Numbered from the stretch's first letter, positions 9,092-18,678 are shown. The stretch: 64,000 bases of DNA from Lewinella sp. 4G2 (GCF_001625015.1 NZ_LVWJ02000014.1:2356001-2420000); one strand, 5' to 3'. The notes: generated from the letters alone by a model not told the origin. A program made the numbers and translations.

Positions 9092-10729
9092 ATGACCCAA
9101 ACGCCGCCCGTCAAAAGGTTTTGGAGCCTACTTACTCAGTACCGATCGGAACTGAGGGCGATTTACGTATTCGCCATCCTTAATGGTATTGTTAACCTGA
9201 GTTTACCGCTGGGTATACAGGCCATCATCAATTTCATCCAGGCGGGGGAAGCTACTTCCTCGTGGGTATTCCTGGTGTGTATTGTCCTTGCCGGCATCAC
9301 CATTACGGGGATTCTTCAGGTCCTGCAGCTCCGTATTTTGGAGGACGTGCAACAGAATCTGTTCGCTCGCTCCGCCTTTGAGTTTGCTTACCGCCTACCT
9401 AAGATCAGTTTTATTCAGCTGGACCGCGTCCACGCACCCGAGCTCGCTAATCGCTTTTTCGATACGCTCACGATTCAAAAGGGTTTGCCAAAGATCGTGA
9501 TCGACTTCTCGTTAGCGGCCTTTCAGATTGTGTTTGGGATGATCGTCCTGGCGATCTACAGCCCCTACTTTATTATCCTAGCGGTCTCCTTGGTACTGAT
9601 CCTGTACGTGATCTTTAAGGTGACCGGCCCCCGCGGCCTTGATACCAGCCTGATGGAGAGTAAGTACAAGTACCGCCTGGTACACTGGCTGGAGGAGATC
9701 TCCCGCAACAATCGGACCTTCAAACTGAATACGAGTAGCAAGTTTCACCTGGACCGCACCGACGACATCGTGGAGGGTTACCTTTCCAACCGGGAGAAGC
9801 ACTTCCAGGTCATCATCAACCAGTACCGCGCCTTCATTGGTTTCAAAGTATTCATTGCCGCTGGTCTGCTCTTTCTGGGGGGGTGGCTGGTGTTCGCCCA
9901 GGAAATGAACATCGGGCAATTCGTAGCCGCGGAGATCATCATCATCCTGATCATCAACTCGGTGGAAAAAGTGATGCGCATCATCGATACGATCTACGAC
10001 GTGTTGACGGCACTCGATAAGATTGGCTACGTGACCGACCTGGAGTTGGATAGCAACTCCGGCATGGCGACCGTCGATCAGGACAGCCCGATTGGCATCC
10101 GCGCCTCCGAAATTGAGTTCTCCTTCCCCGGCGACCGGCATAACGTGATCGACAATCTGTCCTTTAACATCGCGGCGGGAGAGAAAGTCATCCTCACGGG
10201 CAAGACCGGTAGCGGAAAGACCGTATTACTGCAAGTGCTGGCGGGTATCTACCAACTCAACGACGGGGAGATCTACCTCAACGGTATCCCCCTCACGACT
10301 TACAACCGGGAGGCGCTGAACCATAAACTCGGCGTCGCTTACCCCACCAACCAGATTTTTGAGGGCACCCTCCGGGAGAACATAACCCTCGGCCGGGAAA
10401 TTAACGGTCAACGCCTTGCGGAAGTCACGGAACTACTAAGATTAAACGATTACCTCGTCCACCAGCCAAAGGGCCTGGACTCCTTCGTGGATAGCGGTGG
10501 CCGCCGTTTGCCCCGCTCCATCATTCAAAAGATCATGATTGCCCGCCTCATCATTGGCTCCCCCAAACTGCTGTTGATGGAGGATCCACTCATGTTCGTC
10601 AGCGACGACGAGAAAGACCGCATCATTGAATACATGATGTCACCCGATCGCCCGTGGACGGCCGTAGTCGTCTCCAACTACCACTACTGGGGCAAGCGCG
10701 CTACCACTACCCTTAACCTAGACCGATAG
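9092..10729 (+). CDS. ABC exporter half-transporter with degenerate nucleotide-binding motifs
   Basis: A 545-residue protein with an ABC membrane domain (about residues 1-320, near six helices) and a C-terminal ATPase domain. Walker A is intact (GKTGSGKT, 370-377). The remaining motifs diverge: the LSGGQ region reads GGRRLPRSIIQKIMIAR, the Walker B end reads LLLMEDP with Glu497 and Asp498 swapped relative to the usual Asp-Glu, and the switch histidine is replaced by Asn529 (VVVSNYHYW). There is no C39 peptidase domain. The HlyD and TolC genes follow at once, so this is the inner-membrane engine of a type I secretion-like complex, or a descendant with reduced ATPase activity. Substrate unknown. 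Confidence 0.85.
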   Translation: MTQTPPVKRFWSLLTQYRSELRAIYVFAILNGIVNLSLPLGIQAIINFIQAGEATSSWVFLVCIVLAGITITGILQVLQLRILEDVQQNLFARSAFEFAYRLPKISFIQLDRVHAPELANRFFDTLTIQKGLPKIVIDFSLAAFQIVFGMIVLAIYSPYFIILAVSLVLILYVIFKVTGPRGLDTSLMESKYKYRLVHWLEEISRNNRTFKLNTSSKFHLDRTDDIVEGYLSNREKHFQVIINQYRAFIGFKVFIAAGLLFLGGWLVFAQEMNIGQFVAAEIIIILIINSVEKVMRIIDTIYDVLTALDKIGYVTDLELDSNSGMATVDQDSPIGIRASEIEFSFPGDRHNVIDNLSFNIAAGEKVILTGKTGSGKTVLLQVLAGIYQLNDGEIYLNGIPLTTYNREALNHKLGVAYPTNQIFEGTLRENITLGREINGQRLAEVTELLRLNDYLVHQPKGLDSFVDSGGRRLPRSIIQKIMIARLIIGSPKLLLMEDPLMFVSDDEKDRIIEYMMSPDRPWTAVVVSNYHYWGKRATTTLNLDR

Positions 10730-10733
10730 ACCC

Positions 10734-12113
10734 ATGCTGAACATCACCGAAAACACCATTTCCGGGTGGGTAGATACGGACCGACTTAAATCATTTCAAC
10801 TGGTCAAGGCTGCCCATGGCCACCGTTGGACGATGCTGGCTTTCTCCGCCATCATGTTCCTGGCGCTGGGCTGCTTGTTCCTTCCCTGGACGCAGAATAT
10901 TAACACGAAGGGCTACGTCACCACTCGTTCGCCGGATGCACGTCCGCAGGGTATTCAGGCCGTTATCGACGGGCGTATTGAGGAGTGGTACGTACAGGAG
11001 GGTGATTTCGTAGCCGCCGGCGACACCATCGCCTACCTGACGGAGATCAAAAATGAGTATTTCGATACGGCGTTGGTGGATCGTACCCAGGAACAGGTCG
11101 ACGCCAAGCGCCTGGGCGTGCAGGCCTACGATAATAAGGTGGATGCGCTTCGCGCCCAGTACACCGCTCTCCAGCAAGCCCTGACCTACAAGCGTGAACA
11201 GGTCCGGAACAAAATCATACAGGCCCGCAACAAGATCACTATCGACAGTGCGGACCTGGCAGCCAACGTAGCCAATCTAGAGATTGCCGAGAATCAGGTA
11301 GTACGAATCCGTGAACTGTACGAGCAGGGGTTAAAGTCGCTCTCCGATCTACAGGAGAAAGAACTTAAAGTACAGGAATCCCGCGCCAAGGTCACCTCCC
11401 AACGTAACAAGTTGATCAACCAACGTAATGAGCTTTCTAACGCCATCCTCGAGCAATCCCTGACGGAGCGCGAGTACGCTGAAAAGCTGGCTAAGGTGCT
11501 TTCCGACCAGCAAACCGCGCTTTCCTCCCGCGCCGAAGGCCTCGGCGAAACGGCCAAGTTGGAGAACCAGCTCAGCAATTATTCCTTCCGCCGGCAATTC
11601 TACTACATCCGGGCTCCCCAAAATGGCTACCTGACTAAAACGGTAAAACAGGGCCTGGGAGAGATTATCAAAGCGGGCAGCGACATCGCTACCATTGCGC
11701 CCAGTAATCCCGAACTGGCCATCGAGATGTACGTGCAACCCCAGGACCTTCCCTTGGTCGACATTGGGGAAGAGGCACGCATTCGTTTCGACGGTTGGCC
11801 CGCTATCGTCATCAGCGGTTGGCCCGAGGCTTCCACGGGGATCTTTACCGGAGAAGTAGTCGTCATCGATCGCTTCATCAGCGACAATGGGAATTACCGT
11901 ATTCTCATCAGCCCCAAACCGGGGGAACGGGACTGGCCGGAAGCCTTGCGGGTGGGTACCGGCGCCCGCGCGTTCTTGCTGCTGAACGACGTACCACTTT
12001 GGTACGAACTCTGGCGCCAACTGAATGGCTTCCCCGCCAAATTTTACGAGGAGGATGCTAAGGACCTTCCGGAAGAACTTAAGAAGAAAGCCCCGCTTAA
12101 ATCGGTTAAATAA
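10734..12113 (+). CDS. HlyD family membrane fusion (periplasmic adaptor) protein
   Basis: A 459-residue adaptor. A short cytoplasmic N-terminus precedes one membrane helix (about residues 35-57). Then come a split barrel-sandwich domain (VIDGRIEEWYVQEGDFVAAGDTI and FYYIRAPQNGYLTKTVKQG), a long coiled-coil hairpin between them (about 115-285), and a beta-barrel region (IEMYVQPQDLPLVDIGEEARI). It starts 4 bp after the ABC gene and ends 6 bp before the TolC-like gene, so the three form one export unit across both membranes. Confidence 0.88.
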   Translation: MLNITENTISGWVDTDRLKSFQLVKAAHGHRWTMLAFSAIMFLALGCLFLPWTQNINTKGYVTTRSPDARPQGIQAVIDGRIEEWYVQEGDFVAAGDTIAYLTEIKNEYFDTALVDRTQEQVDAKRLGVQAYDNKVDALRAQYTALQQALTYKREQVRNKIIQARNKITIDSADLAANVANLEIAENQVVRIRELYEQGLKSLSDLQEKELKVQESRAKVTSQRNKLINQRNELSNAILEQSLTEREYAEKLAKVLSDQQTALSSRAEGLGETAKLENQLSNYSFRRQFYYIRAPQNGYLTKTVKQGLGEIIKAGSDIATIAPSNPELAIEMYVQPQDLPLVDIGEEARIRFDGWPAIVISGWPEASTGIFTGEVVVIDRFISDNGNYRILISPKPGERDWPEALRVGTGARAFLLLNDVPLWYELWRQLNGFPAKFYEEDAKDLPEELKKKAPLKSVK

Positions 12114-12119
12114 CTGCTG

Positions 12120-13544
12120 ATGCTCCCCAAACAATTTCTCTGGAGTGTGCTCTTTGCTCTATGCATTGTCAGCGATCAGGCGATCGCCCAGACACCCGTG
12201 GGCGCGGAAGCGAATATCTTCACGCTGGAGGAATACCTGACCAACGTCCAACTCTACCACCCGATAGCCCAGCAGGCCGGCCTGCTGACGGAGGCCGCGC
12301 GGGCGGAGTTGCTTTTCGCCCGTGGTTTTCTCGACCCCATGCTCGAGGCGGATTGGTCACAAAAGAATTTCGACGATAAACTTTATTATCAGAATTACCG
12401 GGGCAAACTAAAAGTCCCGACGGTTTTTGGAGTAGACGTCGTAGCCGGTTACGAACAAACGGATGGCGTATTCCTAAACCCAGAAAATACGACGGATAAA
12501 TTCGGGCTGTGGAACGTTGGCTTGGAGGCTGACCTCCTGCAGGGACTCATCGTAAACGAGCGCCGGATCGCGCTGGAGCGCGCCCGCGTCATTCAGGACC
12601 TCAACGAAAGCGAACGACTGGTTGCGCTAAACGATTTGCTTTACGATGCTGGGATGGCGTACGTGGACTGGCAGCAATACTATAATAATGGTATCGTTCT
12701 GGACACCAACGTCGTGCTCGCCGAGACCTATTTTGAAAGCACGCGCCTCAGCTTTATTAACGGCGAGTATACGGCGATGGATACGCTTGAGGCCTTTATT
12801 CTATTACAGGATGCACTGACGGACCGCCAGAAGAATGAGAACGAATTAATTAAGGCTCGGCAATCACTGGAAAATTACCTGTGGTTTGATGGGACACCAC
12901 TGGAGTTGCAGCCCGGTATCATTCCGGCGCCCTTCCCCCCGGGCGTGCCGTTCTTCCAACTTGACCGGGCGGTTAATTTAATTGCGAATAACCCTACTAT
13001 TCAATATTACCTGAATAAGCAGGAGATACTGGAGGTGGAGCAACGGCTAAAGCGCGTCAAGGCTCGGCCAAAATTAAAGGTGAAGTACAATGCTCTTCTC
13101 GCAACCGGGGAGGAATCGGTTCGGCCTACCTACAGCGAAAATGATTTTAAATGGGGCTTTGATTTTTCCGTACCCATTTTTCTTCGCCAGGCCCGGGCGG
13201 ACGTGCAGTTGGGGCAAATCAAAATTCGGGAGAATGGCTTGACGCTCCAGGCCAAGCGTAACGAAATGGAGAATAAACTGCAGGCCAGCATTCAGCAACT
13301 GGATGTGCTGCGCGAACAGGTAGCCATCACCGAAGCGAATATTGATCGCTACGCGCTCTTGCTTGCAGGAGAGAATACCAAGTTTATTTACGGCGAGAGT
13401 TCCGTATTCCTCTTAAATAAACGCCAGGAGAAATTTATTGAGGCGCAATTAAAATTAATTGAGTTAAAGGCCAAGATCCGTAAGGAATTAATTAATTACC
13501 GTTTCTTGAGCAATAGCCTGACGACGCCTGCCCTCAGCAATTAA
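12120..13544 (+). CDS. TolC family outer membrane efflux protein
   Basis: A 474-residue protein with a cleavable signal peptide ending near ALCIVSDQAIAQ. The mature part has the TolC pattern of two repeated halves rich in long helices, for example EEYLTNVQLYHPIAQQAG at the start and RNEMENKLQASIQQLDVLRE near the end. It should form the outer membrane channel of the export complex encoded by the two preceding genes. The last 150 bases are noticeably richer in AATTAATT-type codons than the rest of the operon. Confidence 0.85.
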   Translation: MLPKQFLWSVLFALCIVSDQAIAQTPVGAEANIFTLEEYLTNVQLYHPIAQQAGLLTEAARAELLFARGFLDPMLEADWSQKNFDDKLYYQNYRGKLKVPTVFGVDVVAGYEQTDGVFLNPENTTDKFGLWNVGLEADLLQGLIVNERRIALERARVIQDLNESERLVALNDLLYDAGMAYVDWQQYYNNGIVLDTNVVLAETYFESTRLSFINGEYTAMDTLEAFILLQDALTDRQKNENELIKARQSLENYLWFDGTPLELQPGIIPAPFPPGVPFFQLDRAVNLIANNPTIQYYLNKQEILEVEQRLKRVKARPKLKVKYNALLATGEESVRPTYSENDFKWGFDFSVPIFLRQARADVQLGQIKIRENGLTLQAKRNEMENKLQASIQQLDVLREQVAITEANIDRYALLLAGENTKFIYGESSVFLLNKRQEKFIEAQLKLIELKAKIRKELINYRFLSNSLTTPALSN

Positions 13545-13551
13545 ATTCCGT

Positions 13552-13980
13552 ATGCGACTTAGCCCCGAAGATTTTAAAATCACCACCGAATTTCCCACGC
13601 ACTGGGGGGATATGGATTCCGCGCGCCACATCAACAACATCATTTACTTGCGCTGGGCGGAAACCGCCAGGGTGATCTACTTCAAAGCGATGGGCATGAA
13701 CATCGAGTTCGCGGGCGCTGGCGCGGGTGCCATACTGGCGTGGCAAGACTGTAAGTATATCTTTCCAATGGTTCACCCGGACGTAGCCGTGGTGGGCGTT
13801 CGTTGCACGGAGGTGTTGGAAGATAGGTTCACGTTGCAAACGGCCGTGTTCACTAAGGAGCATGGAAGGATTGCGGCAATCACCCACCAAAGTATCGTCC
13901 CCTACGATTACGCGAAACTTAAAAAAGTACCGATGCCCCAGGAGTGGAAAGACAGTATCGCGGCTCTGGACGGACTATAA
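13552..13980 (+). CDS. Acyl-CoA thioesterase, 4HBT hot-dog family
   Basis: A 142-residue YbgC/FcbC-like hot-dog protein. The family signature is clear in HWGDMDSARHINNIIYLRWAETAR, where the Asp in GDMD is the usual catalytic residue. It likely hydrolyses an acyl-CoA; chain length cannot be read from sequence. It starts 7 bp after the TolC-like gene, so it may be co-transcribed with the exporter, and its 3' end overlaps the convergent peptidase gene by 6 bp. Confidence 0.85.
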   Translation: MRLSPEDFKITTEFPTHWGDMDSARHINNIIYLRWAETARVIYFKAMGMNIEFAGAGAGAILAWQDCKYIFPMVHPDVAVVGVRCTEVLEDRFTLQTAVFTKEHGRIAAITHQSIVPYDYAKLKKVPMPQEWKDSIAALDGL

Positions 13981-15645
13981 CCAACGGTCCAGAAACTCCC
14001 TGCCGTTATCGTACATCACCCGGCGCAATTGCCAGCGGACGTCGCCCAGGTGATAGCGCTCCCGAAAGCCCGGGCCATCAGCCTCAATCAGGTCAATGAT
14101 GATCTCGTAAAGGTGGGCCTCCAACTCACTGAACTCAGTCGTGTTGACGCAGTTGTTGGGCGCGTCCACCAGTCCATCGAAGTCTGAACCGATACACACG
14201 ACCTTCCAGGCTTCTGCGCCGCCGATCTTGGCCACGTGCAGGAGGTTGTTCGCAATGTGCAATAGGTGTAGCCGTTTCCGTTTGCCGAGCTTTCGATAAG
14301 AGCGTACCCTATCTCCTCCCAAAGACCTCCGATCCGTATCGTAAGTTGATGGTTGGTCTTCGCCTTCATCTTCTCCGCCGAATAGTTCCTTGACGTTCTC
14401 CCTGAGACCACTTACCATTTCGCCGGCACTGAAACTGGGGAGGGAGAAATACTCGGAGAGCCCATCCTGCGTGAGGTCCTCGACTACTTCAGATTCATCG
14501 CTGGCCAATTCCATGCGCTGCCCTTCCGTTCGCGTATCCGCATCAAACTGAGTGGGGAGTGCGTACAGTTGGTCGTGGTCTTCCTTGGCGAAGTACTCAA
14601 ATGGTTTTTTGCCCGCCCCCAATTGCCGTTGGTCCATCATGATTCCAATCAGGCCACCAGACTGGACGATCGCCTCAATGTCCTCATCATACAGGTTAAT
14701 GGAAGCGGGATTGAAGTAGGATTGTAGTCCATCCAGTTCCAGGCCGGGTAAGCGATCGTACTTGATGGCCACCTGGCCCAATGCGCGGAGGTACTTGACT
14801 TCCTTGTGCAGCCGGCTTCTACTTTCCGGTGTCCAACTGTGTCCAGTAATGCCGACGTGCGAAGCAATGATGGGTAAATTCTTAATCGCAGCATCGCTAA
14901 CCTTCCAATCGTAAAACTGTTGCCGTCCGGATAGGCTGAGGTGCTTCACGTCCAGTAAAATCCGTCGCCCTGCGCTGTCATCGTAGGCGTGGTGTATAAC
15001 CCGCTTTCCCAGGTCGGTCAGGCCGGTTCCCGCGGGGAAGAAGACCGGGGCTTTTTCGGGGTTCACCAGCTTCATCGCAAAGGCGTGGTTACAAAGTGGG
15101 TTCTTGGTGAAGTGGCACAGCGTCAGGTAAAGAATTTTGTGGCGAAACCGTTTGAGTTCGTCTAACTTGGCGATGGGGTCATCCCCCTCATTCGGCGTAA
15201 GCACGTGGGCACCCTCAATGGAAAGCACCAGGTTATTGACTTCGGGGTCGATGTCGGCCGCCCGGGAAACAATTTGGAATGGTCTGCGCCCGCCCTTAGG
15301 CTCAAGGCTCCCTTCCAGATGGCGGACCTCCTCCATCAACTTATCGTAGTAGGCTGCCGGCTTGATGTCGCTCACCATATCCTTATCCAACTGGGAAATG
15401 ATGGGTGCGATCCTTTTGATCAGCCCGATTTCGTCGAGGCCGTTCTCAAAAGAGTAAAGGGCTGCCACCGCCACGTTGGTACGGCCGCGCTCAATCTGCC
15501 GGTAGCTGGCCTGAGAGTCGATGATGCTACCTACCGTAAAGTCGATACAGTTGCGGTAGGTCGTCCAGCAATCATCCCGTTTCTCTGGTTTTTCATCGGT
15601 GAGAAATGATTTGAGGGCGGGGTGGCAGTGGAGGTCAAAAAACAT
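13975..15645 (-). CDS. M19 family membrane dipeptidase-like amidohydrolase
   Basis: A 556-residue TIM-barrel metallohydrolase of the renal dipeptidase type. Zinc-site motifs are visible: FFDLHCHP at the N-terminus, LSIEGAHVL, IASHVGITGH and VCIGSDFDGL. It is longer than typical M19 enzymes because of an acidic, low-complexity insertion (about residues 370-455, around SDESEVVEDLTQDG and FGGEDEGEDQ) before the GSDFDG block. No signal peptide is seen, so it may be cytoplasmic, unlike many family members. The flavoprotein gene lies 51 bp downstream of... its start side on the same strand and may be co-transcribed. Confidence 0.82.
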   Translation of the reverse strand: MFFDLHCHPALKSFLTDEKPEKRDDCWTTYRNCIDFTVGSIIDSQASYRQIERGRTNVAVAALYSFENGLDEIGLIKRIAPIISQLDKDMVSDIKPAAYYDKLMEEVRHLEGSLEPKGGRRPFQIVSRAADIDPEVNNLVLSIEGAHVLTPNEGDDPIAKLDELKRFRHKILYLTLCHFTKNPLCNHAFAMKLVNPEKAPVFFPAGTGLTDLGKRVIHHAYDDSAGRRILLDVKHLSLSGRQQFYDWKVSDAAIKNLPIIASHVGITGHSWTPESRSRLHKEVKYLRALGQVAIKYDRLPGLELDGLQSYFNPASINLYDEDIEAIVQSGGLIGIMMDQRQLGAGKKPFEYFAKEDHDQLYALPTQFDADTRTEGQRMELASDESEVVEDLTQDGLSEYFSLPSFSAGEMVSGLRENVKELFGGEDEGEDQPSTYDTDRRSLGGDRVRSYRKLGKRKRLHLLHIANNLLHVAKIGGAEAWKVVCIGSDFDGLVDAPNNCVNTTEFSELEAHLYEIIIDLIEADGPGFRERYHLGDVRWQLRRVMYDNGREFLDRWL

Positions 15646-15696
15646 GGAGGGGAATGGGGAGGTGATGGTAAGGCCACGAAAAATACGACGGCTAGC

Positions 15697-16923
15697 CTAC
15701 TTGCTACGACCGATGAGGTAACCACCCGTCCAGGCCGCCTGAAAATTAAACCCACCCGTGATGGCATCAATGTCCAGCACTTCCCCTGCCAGAAAAAGGG
15801 TAGGGTGGACCTTTGACCGAAAGGACCGGAAGTCGATCTCTTTCAAATCAACTCCACCCGCAGTAGTGAACTCCTCCTTATTGGTACTCTTCCCCGTAAT
15901 GTTAAACTTGGCGGCCGTCAACTGAACCACCAGCGCCGCCCGGGATTGCTTGCTGAGTTCCGCCCATTTCTTTTCGGCGGGGATGCCCGCAGCTTCCACC
16001 AGGGATTTCCACAAGCGGACCGGTAAATCGAACTGGGCCCGGGTTCCCAACTGGCGCTTAGCCTCCGATTGTTGGATGTCCTTCAGGGCCGCCTCCACGT
16101 CGACGGGCCGCATCGCCAACCAGTTGACGACGAGCTTAAAATTGTACTTATGCGGCGCCAGGTCCCTTGCCCCCCAGGCCGAAAGGCGCAGTACCGCCGG
16201 GCCACTCAGCCCCCGGTGGGTGATGAGTAAGGGGCCATCCGCCTTCAACTTCTCTCCCTCAATGTGGAGTTGTGCCCAGGGCAGAGAAATACCTGACAAA
16301 CCGCGCAGCCGCGTATCCTTGGTGTCAAAAGCAAAGAGACTGGGCACTGGGTCAATCAGTTGGTGGCCAATTTTCTTGAGGATCTTCCAGACCGCTGGGT
16401 TACTTCCCGTAGTGATGACCAGCCGGTCCGCCACGTGTTCTCCCGCCGTGGAGGTCACCTTCCACTTACCGTCCTCCTCGGGAATGCTAAGGTCGACGAG
16501 CCGCGTTTTCGTCAGCACCCGGATGCCCTTAGCCTTTGCCGTATTCCACAAACAATCGATGATGCTTTGGGAGGAATCGGAGGTAGGAAAAATCCGCCCG
16601 TCCTCCTCGATCTTTAGGGGGACGCCCCGATCTTCGAACCAGCCCATCGTATCCCCGCAGGCAAAGTTGTTGAAGGGGCCAAGCAATTCTTTCCCGCCCC
16701 GCGGGTAATACTTGACGAGCTCCCGTGGGTCCCAGCAGGCGTGGGTCACGTTGCAGCGCCCGCCACCGGATATCCGCACCTTCTCCAGTACCCCCTTACC
16801 CCGTTCCAGGATGGTGATCTCCTCTTCCGGAAAGTGGTGGGCGCGTTGGATGGCGGTAAAAAAGCCGGCCGCGCCTCCGCCGATGATGAGCGTTTGGGGT
16901 CGTGATTGAGTTAAGGAGTCGAT
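15697..16923 (-). CDS. BaiN/HI0933-like FAD-dependent oxidoreductase, start codon apparently lost
   Basis: The reading frame encodes a full HI0933/BaiN-type flavoprotein: the FAD Rossmann motif IIGGGAAGFFTAIQ, then VRISGGGRCNVTHACWDPRE, and the C-terminal ITGGFNFQAAWTGGYLIGRS. The first ordinary start is a GTG at 16779, which lies after the Rossmann motif and would delete the FAD site. Between the in-frame stop at 16978-16980 and that motif there is no ATG, GTG or TTG. The end given here assumes an ATC codon where a start would be expected; without it the gene may be dead or translated poorly. A 177-bp inverted-repeat element begins 18 bp upstream. Members act on unsaturated or steroid-like substrates; the true one is unknown. 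Confidence 0.72.
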   Translation of the reverse strand: MDSLTQSRPQTLIIGGGAAGFFTAIQRAHHFPEEEITILERGKGVLEKVRISGGGRCNVTHACWDPRELVKYYPRGGKELLGPFNNFACGDTMGWFEDRGVPLKIEEDGRIFPTSDSSQSIIDCLWNTAKAKGIRVLTKTRLVDLSIPEEDGKWKVTSTAGEHVADRLVITTGSNPAVWKILKKIGHQLIDPVPSLFAFDTKDTRLRGLSGISLPWAQLHIEGEKLKADGPLLITHRGLSGPAVLRLSAWGARDLAPHKYNFKLVVNWLAMRPVDVEAALKDIQQSEAKRQLGTRAQFDLPVRLWKSLVEAAGIPAEKKWAELSKQSRAALVVQLTAAKFNITGKSTNKEEFTTAGGVDLKEIDFRSFRSKVHPTLFLAGEVLDIDAITGGFNFQAAWTGGYLIGRSK

Positions 16924-16941
16924 ATCAACTGTAGGTTTTTG

Positions 16942-17118
16942 TTTCGCAGGAGAGGTAGAGAATTGGAGTAAGAGGGATTAATATTAGAATGAATACTAAT
17001 CCTTCAGGGAATTTCTGAAACCGCGCATGGATACAAATAATTTGTAATACTCACTGGAAAATATCGGTGACGTTAGTCACCGACCCTAGTTCTCTTTATC
17101 TCTATCTCTCCTGCGAAA
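16942..17118. mobile_element. MITE-like element with 20-bp inverted ends
   Basis: The left end TTTCGCAGGAGAGGTAGAGA (16942-16961) matches the inverted right end (17099-17118) in 19 of 20 positions. Inside are two further palindromes: TACAAATAATTTGTA (17032-17046) and GGTGAC-GTTA-GTCACC (17066-17081). No gene is encoded. It sits between the symporter gene and the start of the BaiN-like gene, where the latter lacks a start codon. I could not identify a clear target-site duplication. A non-autonomous transposable element is the simplest reading; a structured regulatory region is the alternative. Confidence 0.6.
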
Positions 17119-17148
17119 TTACAACGCCCCCGCGGGAGCAAGATTAAA

Positions 17149-18678
17149 TTAAGTACCGGCTCTATCCGCAACCCGGCTCACCACCAATATCCCTACCAAT
17201 CCACACCCCATCGCAAACGTCCGGAACGGGAAATCAGCGGGGTAGGGGAGGTAGTCCGGCAAACCCAGCGTAGCATCCCCTCCCCCAAAACGGAGGAAGG
17301 CCGCTATCAGAAAACCTACCAGCGCACCCTGCCAATTCGCCCGGGGATCAAACAACGCACAAACCAGAGCGGGGAACAGCAGGCAGTACACGAAGTCCGA
17401 GCACAAAAACCACAACTCGTACACGCTCTGCACCCGAAAGGCGATCAGGGTAGCTGCTACCCCTACTATCCAAATGCTGCGCTGGATGAATTTGGCAAGT
17501 TTAGAATCCGGTAACCCAGGGTCCACCAGTGGGCGGTAGACATTCCAAACGCCCATGCTGGAAGCGCTCAGAACGGAGCTATCCACGCTCGACATCACCG
17601 CCGCCGCCACCGCACCCAAACCAATTACTGCCACCCACGGCGAAGTGAGATAGCGGACCACCCACGGCAGCGTCGCACTTGCCTCCGGAGGTGCGCCCGC
17701 ACTGATGGCGGACCAATCCACCGTCGCCGAAACCATGCCGATCAGCACCGGAGCCACCGCCGCCAGGACGCACACGACGCCGGCGATCAGGCTGAGCCGA
17801 ACGGCCGAGTTCTCATCCCGCGCCGACAGCACCCGCTGGAAATAGACCTGCCAGGGGATGCCACCGAAGATGAGCAACAGCGCGTAATCCCACCAGGTCC
17901 AGTAACTATCGCCGAGTGCTTCCCGGGAGGGCAGCAGACTGGCCGCCGCGCCGAACTTGTCCTGGTAGGCCGCGTAGGTGGCCGAAAAACCACCGGTGTA
18001 ATCCAGGGTGATGGGAACGATCAGGGCCAGGCCCACGAATAAAATGAGGAGTTGCACCACGTCCGTCATGGCCACCGCCCACAATCCACCGATCGCGGTA
18101 TAGGCCACGGCAATCGTGGCAGACAGCAGGATGGCCGTCTCCAGGTCGATATTGAGTACCGTGCCGAACGTCGCCCCCAGTGCCGTCAGAATGGCGGCCG
18201 TCCAGAATAATTCACCCGTGAGGGCCGGCAGGAAGAGGAGGGCAGTCATCCGTTTGCCGTACCGTTCTTCCAGGGGGTCGAGCATCGTCCGGTACTGGCG
18301 GCGGCGCATCGTCCGGGCGAAAAACAATCCACCGATCACGAGGGACAGGGCGTAGCCCCACGGTGCCTGGACCCACACTAATCCGCTCGTCGCCGTCATC
18401 TCGGCTGTACCGTTGATAAAGCCACCACCGACCCAAGTGGCGGACATGGTGAAAATACCGATCCACACCGGGACGCCCCGCCCGGCGAGCATCATCCCGT
18501 CGGCATCATTCGCTTCGGCGTCCTTCTTCTTACCCGCCAGGATGCCCACGTAATAAACGATGGCGTAGAAGACGGACATACTGATGAAGGCCGGCCAGTT
18601 CACGTCGTTATCTGTAAAAAATCCGAGGTAGAGGGCAGCCAATCCTAGTAGGCCAAAAAGTAGCAATAGCGGTCGCAA
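17149..18678 (-). CDS. Sodium:solute symporter, high-affinity choline transporter-like
   Basis: A 509-residue SSS-family transporter with about thirteen membrane helices. The segment WVGGGFINGTAEM, followed by WVQAPWGYALSLVIGGLFFA and TMLDPLEERYGKRM, closely resembles CHT1/SLC5A7-type choline symporters, so choline or a related compound is the likely substrate; this is an inference from similarity recalled, not a search. The start is a TTG, immediately before the first helix. It lies divergent from the GDSL gene. Confidence 0.82.
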   Translation of the reverse strand: MRPLLLLFGLLGLAALYLGFFTDNDVNWPAFISMSVFYAIVYYVGILAGKKKDAEANDADGMMLAGRGVPVWIGIFTMSATWVGGGFINGTAEMTATSGLVWVQAPWGYALSLVIGGLFFARTMRRRQYRTMLDPLEERYGKRMTALLFLPALTGELFWTAAILTALGATFGTVLNIDLETAILLSATIAVAYTAIGGLWAVAMTDVVQLLILFVGLALIVPITLDYTGGFSATYAAYQDKFGAAASLLPSREALGDSYWTWWDYALLLIFGGIPWQVYFQRVLSARDENSAVRLSLIAGVVCVLAAVAPVLIGMVSATVDWSAISAGAPPEASATLPWVVRYLTSPWVAVIGLGAVAAAVMSSVDSSVLSASSMGVWNVYRPLVDPGLPDSKLAKFIQRSIWIVGVAATLIAFRVQSVYELWFLCSDFVYCLLFPALVCALFDPRANWQGALVGFLIAAFLRFGGGDATLGLPDYLPYPADFPFRTFAMGCGLVGILVVSRVADRAGT

